DNA from: Albifimbria verrucaria
Taxonomy: Eukaryota; Ascomycota; Sordariomycetes; Hypocreales; Stachybotryaceae
Length of the DNA: 64,000 nt
Direction: 5' to 3'
NCBI GenBank assembly: GCA_020081605.1
Contig: JAHREC010000019.1
Span: 682,001-746,000, forward strand
The notes beneath the pieces were generated by a model. The model was not told the origin of the DNA. It worked only from the letters and a program-made list of their open reading frames with translations, and did no database searches. Position numbers and translations under genes: made by a program. Position 1 is the first letter of the stretch. The number at the start of each line of letters is the position of its first letter. Below are positions 1-11,017 of the stretch, one piece after another.

Positions 1-331
1 GCCCCGACAGACCGGCAAATACACCGGCCCTCGTCGAGGCATTGACCACAACCAATTCGTCATCGACGGTTTCTCTCACCAGAGCAACTACGGTCTTGGT
101 TACACTGTTCTTGACCTTCGTTCCGTTCCCTTCGACCCCACCGGCAAGGGCATTAAGGAGGTCGCCTACTTTGACATCCACCCCGAAGATGACAACCTGC
201 CCGGTGGTGGTAACGAGACCTTTACCGGTACTTGGAGTCACTACCCTTACTTCAAGAGCGGCTTCGTTGTCATCAACACGATGGACCGTGGCGCCTTTGT
301 TGTCAAGCGTTCAAAGAACTCTTGGTGGTAG
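1..331 (+). CDS. C-terminal end of a choice-of-anchor-B / LVIVD-like secreted protein (5' partial)
   Basis: The gene runs off the left edge; the frame starting at base 2 is open to a TAG at 329-331 and encodes about 109 residues. The readable part contains HNQFVIDGFSHQSNYGLGY, then EVAYFDIHPEDD, then GTWSHYPYFKSGFVVINT and a terminal GAFVVKR. This order (Asn-Tyr segment, 'EVAYFD', 'G-W-S-x-Y-P-x-F-x-S-G', 'G-x-F-V-x-(K/R)') is what I know from the last blades of choice-of-anchor-B proteins, which are extracellular beta-propeller-like proteins of unknown biochemical role. Signal peptide and repeats would lie outside the window. A short ATG-started reading in another frame (42-356) is a shadow. 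The family call is by motif memory only. Confidence 0.6.
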   Translation, partial: PRQTGKYTGPRRGIDHNQFVIDGFSHQSNYGLGYTVLDLRSVPFDPTGKGIKEVAYFDIHPEDDNLPGGGNETFTGTWSHYPYFKSGFVVINTMDRGAFVVKRSKNSWW

Positions 332-1598
332 ATCCAAGCGTTGTAACGTGACATGATGAAAACCATATGAGATTTAGGCATGAACCCATCAGCAGCAATA
401 TGGTTATATCCATTTAAGATTTACACATTTAAGGGTAGTCTAGAGGGATAGCCAGTTATGATTCTCATCCTTAGTATTGATAGTCTACGCTGGTTGCCAG
501 CCCAACTTAGCACGACGATATTATTATTGAGCTTAGCTCTACATATTATGGAATTTTCCTGCGATTTTTGAGTCATGAGCCCCTTGTGTACGTCAATTCT
601 GGCTCGAAAGTGAAACGAATGATATGCTTTAAATGTGTGGGTTCCAAAGGAGTTGTACTTGTGGATCGATCAAACAATTCGAATGGTCCACTACTCAAGC
701 ACGTGTAAATGAATGCTTCTCTGCATGAAATACCGAATCGTCTACAATTATGAGCGTTATGAATTTGGATTGACACTTGAGTTAGTGGCAATGGATTAGG
801 TGGGTCTTGAGACGCGAGACAGACATGAGATTCGAATCCACTGTTTTGTCTGCAGGCCTGAATTCCATCGAATAAGCTACAAGTACCTGCCTGGTATGTC
901 TCCAAATTTGCAAGTTTTCTGACCGCAGTTTGAGGCTCCTATACGTTTCCCTCAGCTACGGAGTATTTCGTCAAATTGGCGTCAGTGGGCTTGGGCCACA
1001 ATCGGCACTGTCGGGTCTTTCAGTTAGGAAACTCTAGTTCACCGATGAACCGGCGATCAGTGACAGGAGCCAATAGTTACGATTTAATTACCCATTTCCA
1101 CATGGTGCCCAGCCGCACATTTGGTGAATGTGGGAAGAGCCAAGCAACACCTCACCTACCGTTATTCACGACAATCATCAAAAGCGATAGAAATCTGCCG
1201 GAACATCCTGGTAAATATTGTGAGGCTACACTTGTGGCTGCATGTCGTAGCCATGCAAAACAGAAATTGGTGGGCGGAGCTTTTAGTCCGGCCCGTTATT
1301 GACCAATATTGACATATCTGGTCCACCGCCGTGGTCGATGATTCATGACGACCACCAACACCAGGTACGACGGCTGCTTATTGTTGAAAATAGATCTAAA
1401 CAACGTAATGATGACAGTTATTGCAGATAAGGACGAATAAGAAACAGTACAAGAGTATTTACCCCGCGCAATGCATCGGTATATAACAGCGCTGGCGATG
1501 CAGCTGCGATTTATATTGATACCAGGGAAGTTCCTTGACATGTCGACGGCCCAAAACATTGTCCTCATTCAAAACACTACCATACGTGACAGTCCAAA
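332..1598. other. Intergenic spacer, 1.27 kb
   Basis: This holds the 3' flank of the preceding gene and the upstream region of the catalase. Only short non-conserved open frames occur and I see no recognisable domain or RNA gene. A TATA-like stretch (tatataacagc) lies at about 1480-1490, roughly 110 bases before the first catalase ATG. Confidence 0.5.
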
Positions 1599-1699
1599 AT
1601 GAGTCTGAACTCTAACCAGTTGGATCCTCGCCAGCATCCGCTGCAGGCGACGGCCGCAGCAATCGGTGCCACGGTGCAGGGGAGCGCCGCGGACCTCGC

Positions 1700-3679
1700 A
1701 TGAGCCATATGATGAGCGCAAATGAAGGACCTGCCGACATTATCGCCAAAGTTTCAGGTGCTGTAGCTGGAGGCAAGAGAGAGGATGATGGATTGTACTT
1801 CACAAACAACGAAGGACACCCATGGCCCGACCCGTGAGTAACATACAACACACGGAATGTTTATGTGAGCTAATGTTGACGCCCTGCCAGTGCTCACAGC
1901 AAGACTATTGGAGGTATCCCAGTTGCGAGTGATACTTTTCTGTTCCAGTAAGAGCTTGTTATATCTCATAACTATTCTTGAAGCCTCTGACAGCTCGGTA
2001 GGAAGCAACAGCATTTCAACAGGTCCAAGAACCTAGAGCGTAAGTCTCCACAGTTTACAAAGCCTGAACTAAGCTAACCATGAGCAGGCATGGTACACCC
2101 TTGCGGTTCTGGTGCTTTCGGTTACTTCGAGTGTACTCAGGATGTGTCTGAGCTGACGGTAAGATATTGAATCGCAAGAATGTAAGCGATAAGTAGCTGA
2201 CGATTATCAGAAAGCCAACTTTCTCTCCAGTGTTGGCGAGAAGACTCCTGTTTTCGTGCGCTTCTCCACCGTGACATTTGGTCGTGAGTTCCCGGATGAG
2301 GCTCGCAACCCAAGAGGTTTTGCCATCAAGTTCTACACAATGGAAGGCAACTACGACATTGTCGGCCTCAACTTCGTGAGTCCAAAACAATTCAGTCTAG
2401 GTGCTGCGCTAACATAGGATAGCCCGTTTTCTTCTGTCGTGACCCCATCCAGGGTCCTGATGTGATTCGTTCACAGAATCGTAACCCCAGGAACTTCTTG
2501 GTCGATTTTGACGCTCTATTTGATCTGCTGGCCAACACACCAGAGGCCAACCACGCTGGTCTTATGTTCTTCAGTGACCATGGTACTCCCCAGGGATGGC
2601 GCTTCAACCACGGATATGGATGCCACACATTTAAGTGGGTGAACAAGGACGGCCAGTTTGTTTACATCAAGTATCACTTCATTGCCAAGCACGGACAGAA
2701 GCAATTCACCGACGCCGAGGCTGTCCAGATGTGCGGCATGGATCCTGATTACTCGAAGCGTGACCTCTGGGATGCCATCGAAGCCGGCGAGGAAATTGAG
2801 TGGACGGCTCATGTTCAGGTTATGCAGCCTGACCAGGCTGACCCCGACAAGCTGGGCTTCGATCCTTTCGACGTCACCAAGGTCTGGCCTAGGGACCAGT
2901 TCCCCATGAAGGAATTTGGACGACTGGTTCTGAACAAGAACCCTGAGAACTACCACAGAGATGTTGAACAAGCAGCTTTCTCTCCTGGTAGCATGGTTCC
3001 AGGTATTGAGGACTCTCCCGACCCTCTGCTCCAATTCCGTATGTTCTTCTACCGAGACGCCCAGTACCATCGTATTGGAGTCAACCTACACCAGATTCCC
3101 GTCAACTGTCCGTTCATGGCCAAGTCATACGCCTCACTCAACTTCGACGGCGCCATGAGGGTTGACGCCAACCACGCCGGAAATAAGCAGTACGTGCCCA
3201 ACACCTTTGCGCACAAATTCCGTCCGGATGCTGCTGAGGCCCCATATGCCGTGAGCGACAACATTGTCAGCCGAAAGAGCCATTATTGGCACGAAGGAAA
3301 GAAGAACGATTACGCCCAGGCGACTGAGCTTTGGGCCCGTGTCATGACCCAAGAGCAGCGCCAACACACATGCCACAACACTGCCAAGTATCTCAACATC
3401 GTCAAGTATCCCGAGATTCAGGTATGCAATTTTTTTATGATTTCTCAATTTCTGACAACGCTGACACCCAGACAGAAGAAGTATCTTGCCCAAATTTACA
3501 ACATCTCACCCGACTATTCTCAGGGTGTCTACACTCTGCTCGCAGATCCCGGATTCAGCCTCGATGAGGTCAAGGAGCTATCAGAGACGGCACAGGAATG
3601 GTACAAGGAGAAGAAGTTCCAGCCAAGCACTGGCGAGAAACTGACGGGTTTTGTACCTGGAATGCCAATTTACAACTAA
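1700..3679 (+). CDS. Catalase (heme, small-subunit type), seven exons
   Basis: The gene dismutates hydrogen peroxide to water and oxygen. Exons read 1700-1833, 1891-1947, 2002-2039, 2088-2158, 2211-2375, 2423-3421 and 3476-3679, giving 555 residues. The distal-His motif [15 protein letters not shown], the [19 protein letters not shown] segment, the catalytic Asn in GLNFPVFF and the proximal heme-Tyr motif [12 protein letters not shown] are all present. The last intron (3422-3475) is 54 bases and in frame, so an unspliced reading also stays open. The protein ends in PIYN, so there is no PTS1 peroxisomal signal. The 5' end is uncertain: an ATG at 1599 opens 34 codons that stop at 1701-1703, overlapping the ATG at 1700. 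One extra base in the G-run at about 1679-1682 would fuse this segment to the catalase. It is therefore either an upstream ORF or the true N terminus with a base missing. Confidence 0.95.
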
Positions 3680-3926
3680 GGTTTGGAGTTCTAATGTGAA
3701 GATGTGGAGTTACTTGACTGCTTGTACATATTATCCTAATGAACTTTTCCGATAACGCACAACTGATGAAGTGTTTATATCATCCCTTCTCCAATATTAA
3801 GAGCCCCCTATTGGAGGCTAATTGACTATGTAATGATTCAATTACTTAAATGAATACACCAAATTGCCACTCAACTATCGGTTTGTTTACAGTCTCGCCA
3901 TTCGATCATCAACTATCCGCTAATTT

Positions 3927-6198
3927 CTATCTTCGGCTCAACATTGAATTCACATCTTCTCCAGTCTCTACACATCGTGCAGCAAGCAAAATTTTGTTGA
4001 TCGCTGCAATTTGTTTAGCATTCCAGTCTCGATATGCAAGCTCACCTGCATCTTCGGTGGGTCGGGCGGCAGTCAATTCATCATACTCCCTCTTCGCTAT
4101 GCTGAGCACGGTTTTGGCAACCCTTCTGTTGTTTTCCATTAACAGGGCCGCTCCGTTCGTCGTCAAATTGAGGTCGGTGTCAGCGCCTTGTTCCAGTTGT
4201 GCCGCCATATTGTTTGACTGTCTCCAAGCACGGAATTGACCTTGTCGGATTTTGCTATGCTTGTAGGCCCACCAACTGAAAAGGGAGATAGATACTCCGC
4301 CAACAATTGTGAAGTAGATCCAAGAATAAGATACATTGCCAAAAACGGGTAGAAGACCTGGTGGTGATTCGGTGATAGAAAAGAAATCCATACTAAAGAA
4401 TGTCTGTTGCTTATCAGCAGATGTTCATGACACGAGGGAAAACAAGTCAAAATTTGTCCTTGATTGACAGATTAGATGTATATGAGATGACTCCACGTAC
4501 AGCGATGGCGGTGAGAGGCAGAAAGATGGCTGTAATTTCCGCCAGGAATTTCATCAGCCTTGCATCTTTTTCATTTCTTGAGTCATTGTTTCCATCTTCG
4601 TGCTTGATTTCTCGGTGGCCCGGGCCATTGCAGTCATTTCCTCCGTGTTGTGCGCAAGTGCTTTACTGTCTCGAAGCTCAACATACGTCAATGCCTGCTT
4701 CCGTCAGTCTTCGTGTCTGTCGTGTCATCTCTTCAAAGCTGCAGATGCTTCTTACCAGGGACTCAGTTTCTTGTTGTTGCTCTACCAGTTCTTTGAAGCG
4801 ATGCTGAAGTAAGGTCATTTGTCGAAAAATGTTTTGCGTCCAGAGCTCTGTCTCTAGATTCTTCACTAGATAGAACTTCTTTGGCCCTGCCCCGTATGGA
4901 ACATCACTCCTTTGTTGGATTGGAATGGCATCAAAAGCTTTCAAAATCTCCTCCAGATTTCGAAGTGAACGTTTGATCCAGCTCATCTGTTCAGCGAAAG
5001 TTCGCGAAGCTTTTACAGTTGACTCCAAATTCCCTGTCGTGTTTTCTATATGGAGTTCAAGACGAATCGCTCCCTTCATGACCTTAGATAAACATGTAAA
5101 CATCCACGGGAACATGATCAACTTACGTAAGTGTGTTGAAGCATCTCATAAAAACTGACGTTTCCTTGCAGCTGCATAACGACATTGGTCATGAGGGCGT
5201 AATGATCGCCTAGATTGTATGGTTTCTGAGCCTCCCTCGGCGTCATGATTTCTAGCCACTGCTGCTTTATAGCGTCCGCTGCTGTAGGGGTTACGTTGCA
5301 GAACAACGTCAGAGTGGGAAACCCGTCTGCCAACCTGGTATAATTACTGATTGTGAATAGGCTTTGTTGTATGGTAGGACCTTTCGGGAGTTCATCTGCA
5401 AGCCAAGGAACTGGTGCTGCGTAACAAAAGTCTGGGGACTATTAGAACAGCGGGCCGAGACTGCATTTTCTCGGAACATCTACCTATCACAAGCTGGCTA
5501 GATCCAAATGGATCTCCGGCATATCGCTTTCGCGGGTGGATTTGAAATCCCGGAATTTGTTCCATCATCTGAGCATATGAGGGCAAGATTGATAGTGTTT
5601 GACATAACTTTAGCATCATTGGAAGACTGATGGAGGGTTTCTAAAGCCGGGTTGTATTAATATGGCAACTTGTATATTTTCCCAATGCTTCGCTTACGTT
5701 CTTGGTATCGTTGTCTGTCTTAGAAGTTATGTTATTGATCAAGCTTGTATGTTTTATTAGCACGGCCTAGCGACGAGTCCAGACAAGTCTGAAACCCACA
5801 TTAGTATGCTATCTTTTTCGAGATCAACAGCCTAGACGTGGTATTAGACGGTGAATCTCATTGACTCCTTTCATATCATCGCGACTTGCCTCCAAAGCTT
5901 CCAGTAACGCGCTTTCGGACCTACAAGCGATGTACCTAGGAGATGCAGAATCCGGGGCAGCAAGTTGCACTCTCGCACTGAGATAAAGCTCGACATCTAT
6001 TATGCTGTGATTTGGATACCAAGATAATCCCACTTCTTTGACATGTTTCTGGATGATTTTTGCTTGGGCGAATCCAATATCATCTGGAAGAGATTCTCGC
6101 TGGATGGGGAACCTGTAGCGCGGCGCACGGCTCGAATGACGGCCGTTGTCTGTAGCTGAGGGCGCGGCCGCAATGGGAGCCAACTGATTCAGCTCCAT
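3927..6198 (-). CDS. CorA-like fungal two-TM membrane protein, apparent one-base frame break
   Basis: The spliced minus-strand model is: first exon from ATG 6198 (3' limit unclear, about 5838-5860), an exon ending at 5698, then 5484-5640, 5127-5431, 4756-5082, 4501-4694 and 3927-4403. The introns I could resolve at base level have good borders, e.g. 5641-5697, 5432-5483, 5083-5126, 4695-4755 and 4404-4500. The C-terminal part has the arrangement of fungal CorA-like proteins: a long helical region (LVKNLETELW...LLQHRFKELVEQQQE, then LTYVELRDSKALA), a first membrane segment MKFLAEITAIFLPLTAIA leading into TFFSMDFFS, and a second membrane segment YFTIVGGVSISLFSWWAYK. The two halves are joined only if one A is added to the A5 run at 4567-4571 (minus sense); otherwise the helical exon stops before the first TM. 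Ion transport is not demonstrated for this fungal subfamily. The GMN motif of true CorA is absent. Confidence 0.6.
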
Positions 6199-7971
6199 AT
6201 CAATTTAGACCTGAGTAGTGATGCCCTAAATTCCATAAGAGTGAATGATAATGCCATTTGTAACATACAGAAATGCAATCTGATCACCGCTGGGGGATGA
6301 CAAGAAGATATACTAGGCTTACACTCATCCTAGTGCACAAAGCGAGTCAGTCAGGGAGAAGGCAGACAGGGTGGGGAGCTGAAGAAGCAGTCTCAGGTTA
6401 TTGGGTGGCCAGCCTGTTCCTTTGGCAGCTGAATGCGCCTTCTTTTCGAAGCCATCAATCAACATGCCCATTTTATGATCAGGCTGGCGCCTCTTTTGCC
6501 TTTTCATTTTCTTTGTTTCCTTCTCTTTTCTCCCTTCATTCCAGGTGCTAGGAGGATAATTGTCTGCCTAAATTCCTTCAAGGATTTTAGAAACGAGAGA
6601 ATGGTTATGGAGTTAGTATGAGATCTTAGAAATGCAAGAACTACTGCTGCACATTCTCAGGCAGTATCCAATTCTCTTCGAATTTGGGAGAGAAGAATGG
6701 GTGCATGGATGCAGTATCAGGCATCTATTCCTTCCGGTTAGTCTTTCCGGTGCATTGAACTTCATCCATACTCGTTCATTCCCTTATCTATCCGCTCACC
6801 CTGCCATTTTCTCCTCAGTCTCCTTCTACTATGTGCAGAAATTCTGAGTCCCCTGCAATATCCTTCTCTGTTATCTTAGCCTTTTTCTGAGCTGCCTCGT
6901 ATTTTGCAATTTCTCTAAGGGCTATACTCAATGTCGTTTTTGTTCTAGCCAGTTGACGCTTCCTACTCGGGAACAGGGTCAAGATTGTCCTAGGTTTTGT
7001 TCAAGGCTGGCGATTGGGCTCAATGGCGAAGATCTGCTGGATCATCTCTCATGCCATTAGCTCTTATTTTATTTGGTTAACCAAACATATCTGAATGCCT
7101 GGATACACAGTTCGCATTACTTGCAAGTACAAATTAGAGGAATCCTTTGTTTATGAGAGGTAGTCAACACTCTAGTGGATATGGGATAGGCCCTTTTAAG
7201 GTGAGAAAAGCCCAGCGGGTTATATTGTATGTGATTCCCTTACTAATCCATCAGATTAGGATCTCGCAACAAGACGAATCACTTCCCTGTATGTTGTCTA
7301 GTGTCCGAAGTCCGAACTGTCCGAGTTTTCCGTTCTTGTTCCGAGCAGTCGGTGCGCGATCCATGTCAACAGAGAACACAATGTGATAACCATCAGAAGC
7401 GGTCCTTAAAAATGACTTCGATATTGGTCAGCGATTGTTAATTCAATCGCAGCTGAGATTGCGTCATGCTATCAGAACCAATCGGCAGCCAAAAATGTCG
7501 AGCAATTGATCCTTCGCCATGGTCATCGTTTCTGTATACGAAATAGGCACGGCACACCTCAACAAGTATAGTTCACCTCCGGACCGTTACAAATTGTAGT
7601 AATATTCGTTGAAAATCATGAAGAATTGAACTTGAAATGATGAAACCAGCCAATCAATGTGCTACCTTATGACCATGGTTTACTCCCAGCTAACTTAATG
7701 GAAATATTTAGGAAGTGTCATGGCGAAAGGAAGACCAAGTCGCTATCCATTGGATCGCGGGTCGGAGTCCGAATCTTTACCCTCCATACCAGGCGTAATA
7801 CCAACCCCTGGGGCTTGGTCAGATCGATGTAGCGACGTATTGCTTACAAACTCGATTGATAATGCACTCGTGAATTCAACATGAGCCGTCTAAAGCCAAC
7901 AAGATGAATTATTTAAGTATAGTTCTTGAGCTGCAAAAACATGACCTGATATCTCCATTCATGGTGTTGAC
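6199..7971. other. Intergenic spacer, 1.8 kb
   Basis: This lies between the divergent CorA-like gene and the hydrolase. It has a pyrimidine-rich stretch around 6487-6545 and otherwise only short, low-quality open frames on both strands. I recognise no gene here. Confidence 0.5.
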
Positions 7972-9485
7972 TTGTCCTTGCCTTATTCGACCTCTCAAAG
8001 ACAAATACCAGCCGTAAATATGACGCGACTCTTGCAGACATTATGCCTCCTTTCACAGCTAACCATTACCATGGCTCAGTTACCTCCAGCAAATGTGTTC
8101 AGAACCGACTTTAACTCGTCCTTCAAGCTCACATCCTCTCAAATTCGCGAGTCTCAGCTTGACGAGGAGATGGTGGAAAATCTTCAAAATATTTTCAATT
8201 ATGAAGCCTCCCAGCGGGCGTTTGGAGGACCATCAGAGGATGACTTTTATACCTTGCCATCTTTGAAGAAACCTTCTCGAACACTTTCGCCAGGACAAGT
8301 TCTCAAAGTCCAAGCGGTCACTGATTCCAACGAGTTCTCAACTCCGCCTGGCACTGTATTGTCCCGCATCATGTATACAACGACCGATTTCAACGGCACT
8401 GTTATCCCTGCTACTGGTTTTATTCTCTGGCCATATTCACCGAAGAAAGTCGGAAACCGCAGCTCCGATAAAGCTTCGGTGGTCATATGGACTCATGGAA
8501 CATCAGGCTTCTTCGGTCCTTCAGCACCTTCCGCCCATCGAGGTCTCTGGTACGAGAATGATGGTCCGTTTTTACTGGCCAGACAAGGCTATGCTGTCTT
8601 TGCACCTGATTATGCTGGTTTAGGTGTTCGACATTCCTGGGATGGCTCTGAGATTCTACACCAATACCAAGTCCATACAGCAACCGCTTACGACACCCTC
8701 TATGGCTTTAATGCTGTCTTAGCAGCCTTCCACGAGAAAATAGAAAATAATTATGTTGTCATCGGACATAGCCAGGGCGGTAGCGCTGCCTGGGCGGTGG
8801 CTGAAACCCTCGCTCTGCAAAAGAACAAATTCAAGAACGTCAGCGCCGGTTATAGAGGAGCTATTCCTGTCAGCCCCGGTACAAACTTAACACAGACCCC
8901 TACCGGCTTCATTTTTCCTGTAGTCGCAACCGGGCTAAAGAACATTTTTCCTTCTTTTAAGCTTGAGGATTGGCTTACACCTCTTGGTGTTGCACGAGTG
9001 TCGCTGAGCAAGGACGTCGGCGCGGGGTTGGCTTTATCCAGCGGCTTGTCTTGTCAAGCAACGAACTTGTTAGGGAAGATTACGACAAGTCTTGGTACGC
9101 AGTCGCTTTCGCGAAGCTCATTGACCTTGGAGGTAAAGATTTCAAGGGCCCCGTGCTGGTAATCCAGGGAACAACTGATCCTTACGTCGCGTACAATGGA
9201 ACCATTGAAGCAGTGGAAAAAACCTGGGAGACATTCCCTCATCATGACCTCGAGCTGCTGGAGGTAGACGAAGTGGGCCATGTACCCGCACTTTCAGCAA
9301 CCCAACACTACTGGCTTCAATGGATTCAGGACCGTCTTGAGGAGAAACCTCTTGAGAAGAAGGGGCCTGTCAAGACGACTTTGAAAAGTTTCTTGCCAAG
9401 TGCGCAATACAAGCGCACCATCAACTCTTACGTTCAGTGGGCAGGTCTGTCCGAGTATAGCTATCAAGTTATCTTGCCCGTTTAG
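7972..9485 (+). CDS. Secretory lipase-like alpha/beta hydrolase, catalytic triad split by a frame break
   Basis: The protein resembles fungal secreted LIP-type lipases/esterases. A signal peptide is best read from the internal ATG at 8020 (MTRLLQTLCLLSQLTITMAQ); the ATG at 7972 is in frame but adds a non-signal leader. The first frame carries the oxyanion-side WTHGTSGFFGPSAPS segment, FAPDYAGLGVRHSW and the nucleophile elbow GHSQGG. It continues through FPSFKLEDWLTPLG and drifts out of family resemblance after about 9035-9060. The remainder, in the frame one base earlier, has the acid (VLVIQGTTDPYV) and the catalytic His (EVGHVPALSATQHYWLQW). No GT-AG intron of workable size and phase bridges the two. 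One missing base restores a protein of about 500 residues, the expected length. No function can be assumed if the break is real. Confidence 0.8.
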
Positions 9486-11017
9486 ACAACCAATGTCCTC
9501 GACGGATCCTGTAATGAGTCCTTCCTGTAGTATGTCTTCTTGGCTGCAAGTATGAGATGGTTGCATAAGATGAGGTTACCTATAAAGGTAGCGCTCTTGG
9601 GGATTGATAGGCTCAGACAATTGTATCCGTATTTTCTTACCTTGACTTAACATTTGAGGGTCACGTTGTTAATCTGAAAGAAATCTCGAACTTCCAAAGC
9701 TGATGAATTTCTTGCGTCATTTTTAAGAGTAAAATCTTACATTAGCAGACTTAAAATTCCTGTTTCTTGCGTTTAGGTTCTCGCATGAGGTGACAACTTA
9801 ACGCAAATATTGAAGTTGGCACATCAATTTTAATATCGTTGCCAAAGCCAATGTATATTCACTTGAAGTCCATGGTATTCCTTCAGTTTTTCGTGGTAAA
9901 TGCCTTGGTTTTTGTTCTGTTCGCTCTCCATGGGCACGCTCAATCTGTCAAGGCCACTCTGACGCACCAATTCCAATACAGATAAACCCGCAGGAATGAG
10001 AATCCACCTCCACGAGGGCTCAGAACCGTAGGAGTTAATAGCAAATCTCCGTTTCCCCGTAGGCATTTTGACTGAACTTACAGAAGTGGTCAGCAGCTTC
10101 ACAAACCGCTGAGTGCATTTGCTTCCAGGCCCATGCCTCTATATGTCTCCGGCTCATGACTTTATAAGGACGTTTTAAGCGAATTTGGGGTCAGTGTCAG
10201 ATGGGTCATAGCTTTATATATCTCGATTTTTGTTATCGACCCTTTTCTCATTGTAGGCCCCGGTCTCGGTACATGAGATCTTTGGCTTGGCACCTTCAAG
10301 GATTCAGCTTTGTGTCCTTTCCACCCTGTAACTAGTTCGTAGTCTTAGAAGATTGTAGATTAGCTTCGTTTTTTTGTTTTTTTTTGCGGGGGCATTTTAT
10401 TTATTTCTATTTGACCTGTGCATGTCTCATCATCCTTTGCACCAAACTTGGTTATGATCGGAACTGATGCTAAAAGGTGGCCGGGGTTAGAGAAGCGGAG
10501 ATTTCAAAACGACTGGACTCCGTTCGCCGGGACATTATATCTCCTGCGCCGCGGGTGTCAATTAAAAGTCCGTTGTAACGCCCTACACCGTTTATATACC
10601 TGCATGAGTGGGTGCTCGGACAAATCCCAGAGCTCGGATTTGCCAAGGAGAAATCCTATCTGACAGCCTCCCCTTGTCTCCTAATTTAGGGGTTAAGGCT
10701 GAGGCAAGACCACAATCGGGCGTGTCAGAGTTCTCTCGTTCCGCCTTATTAATGCGGGTATTCACATTCTGTTCATCATGATTTAACAAGAGTCTATTCC
10801 CCGGTTTGTAGGCTCTATCATCAACTAGTTTATGTGATGGGTGATTACACGCAACTACATAGTTCGTTTTTCTTCACTCTTATTCTCAATTCTCATTTAT
10901 CATAGCTCAAGGTAGCCTGGATATTTCCCAAGCAATTGTTTTATTAGCGAGAAGGATTTTTTTTTTTTTTTTTTTTTTTTTTTCTTTCATTTCCTTTCAC
11001 GTCCAACTACTCAAACC
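9486..11017. other. Intergenic spacer and transporter promoter, 1.5 kb
   Basis: No gene is recognisable. The region closest to the transporter start has a perfect run of 27 T (annotated separately). A second T-rich stretch lies around 10370-10385. Confidence 0.5.
10957..10983. repeat. Homopolymer T27 upstream of the sugar transporter
   Basis: Twenty-seven consecutive T end 34 bases before the ATG at 11018. Poly(dT) tracts in fungal promoters disfavour nucleosomes, and transcripts could carry the run as a U-rich 5' leader. In an error-prone assembly the exact length is unreliable. Confidence 0.9.

Noticed and set aside
780..860. tRNA-like B-box (gattcgaatcc)
   Set aside because: No A-box at proper spacing and no acceptor-stem pairing could be made on either strand.
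3422..3475. In-frame insertion of 18 residues in the catalase
   Set aside because: The segment has GT...AG ends and a pyrimidine-rich interior, and it interrupts the family sequence [12 protein letters not shown]. It is a 54-base intron.
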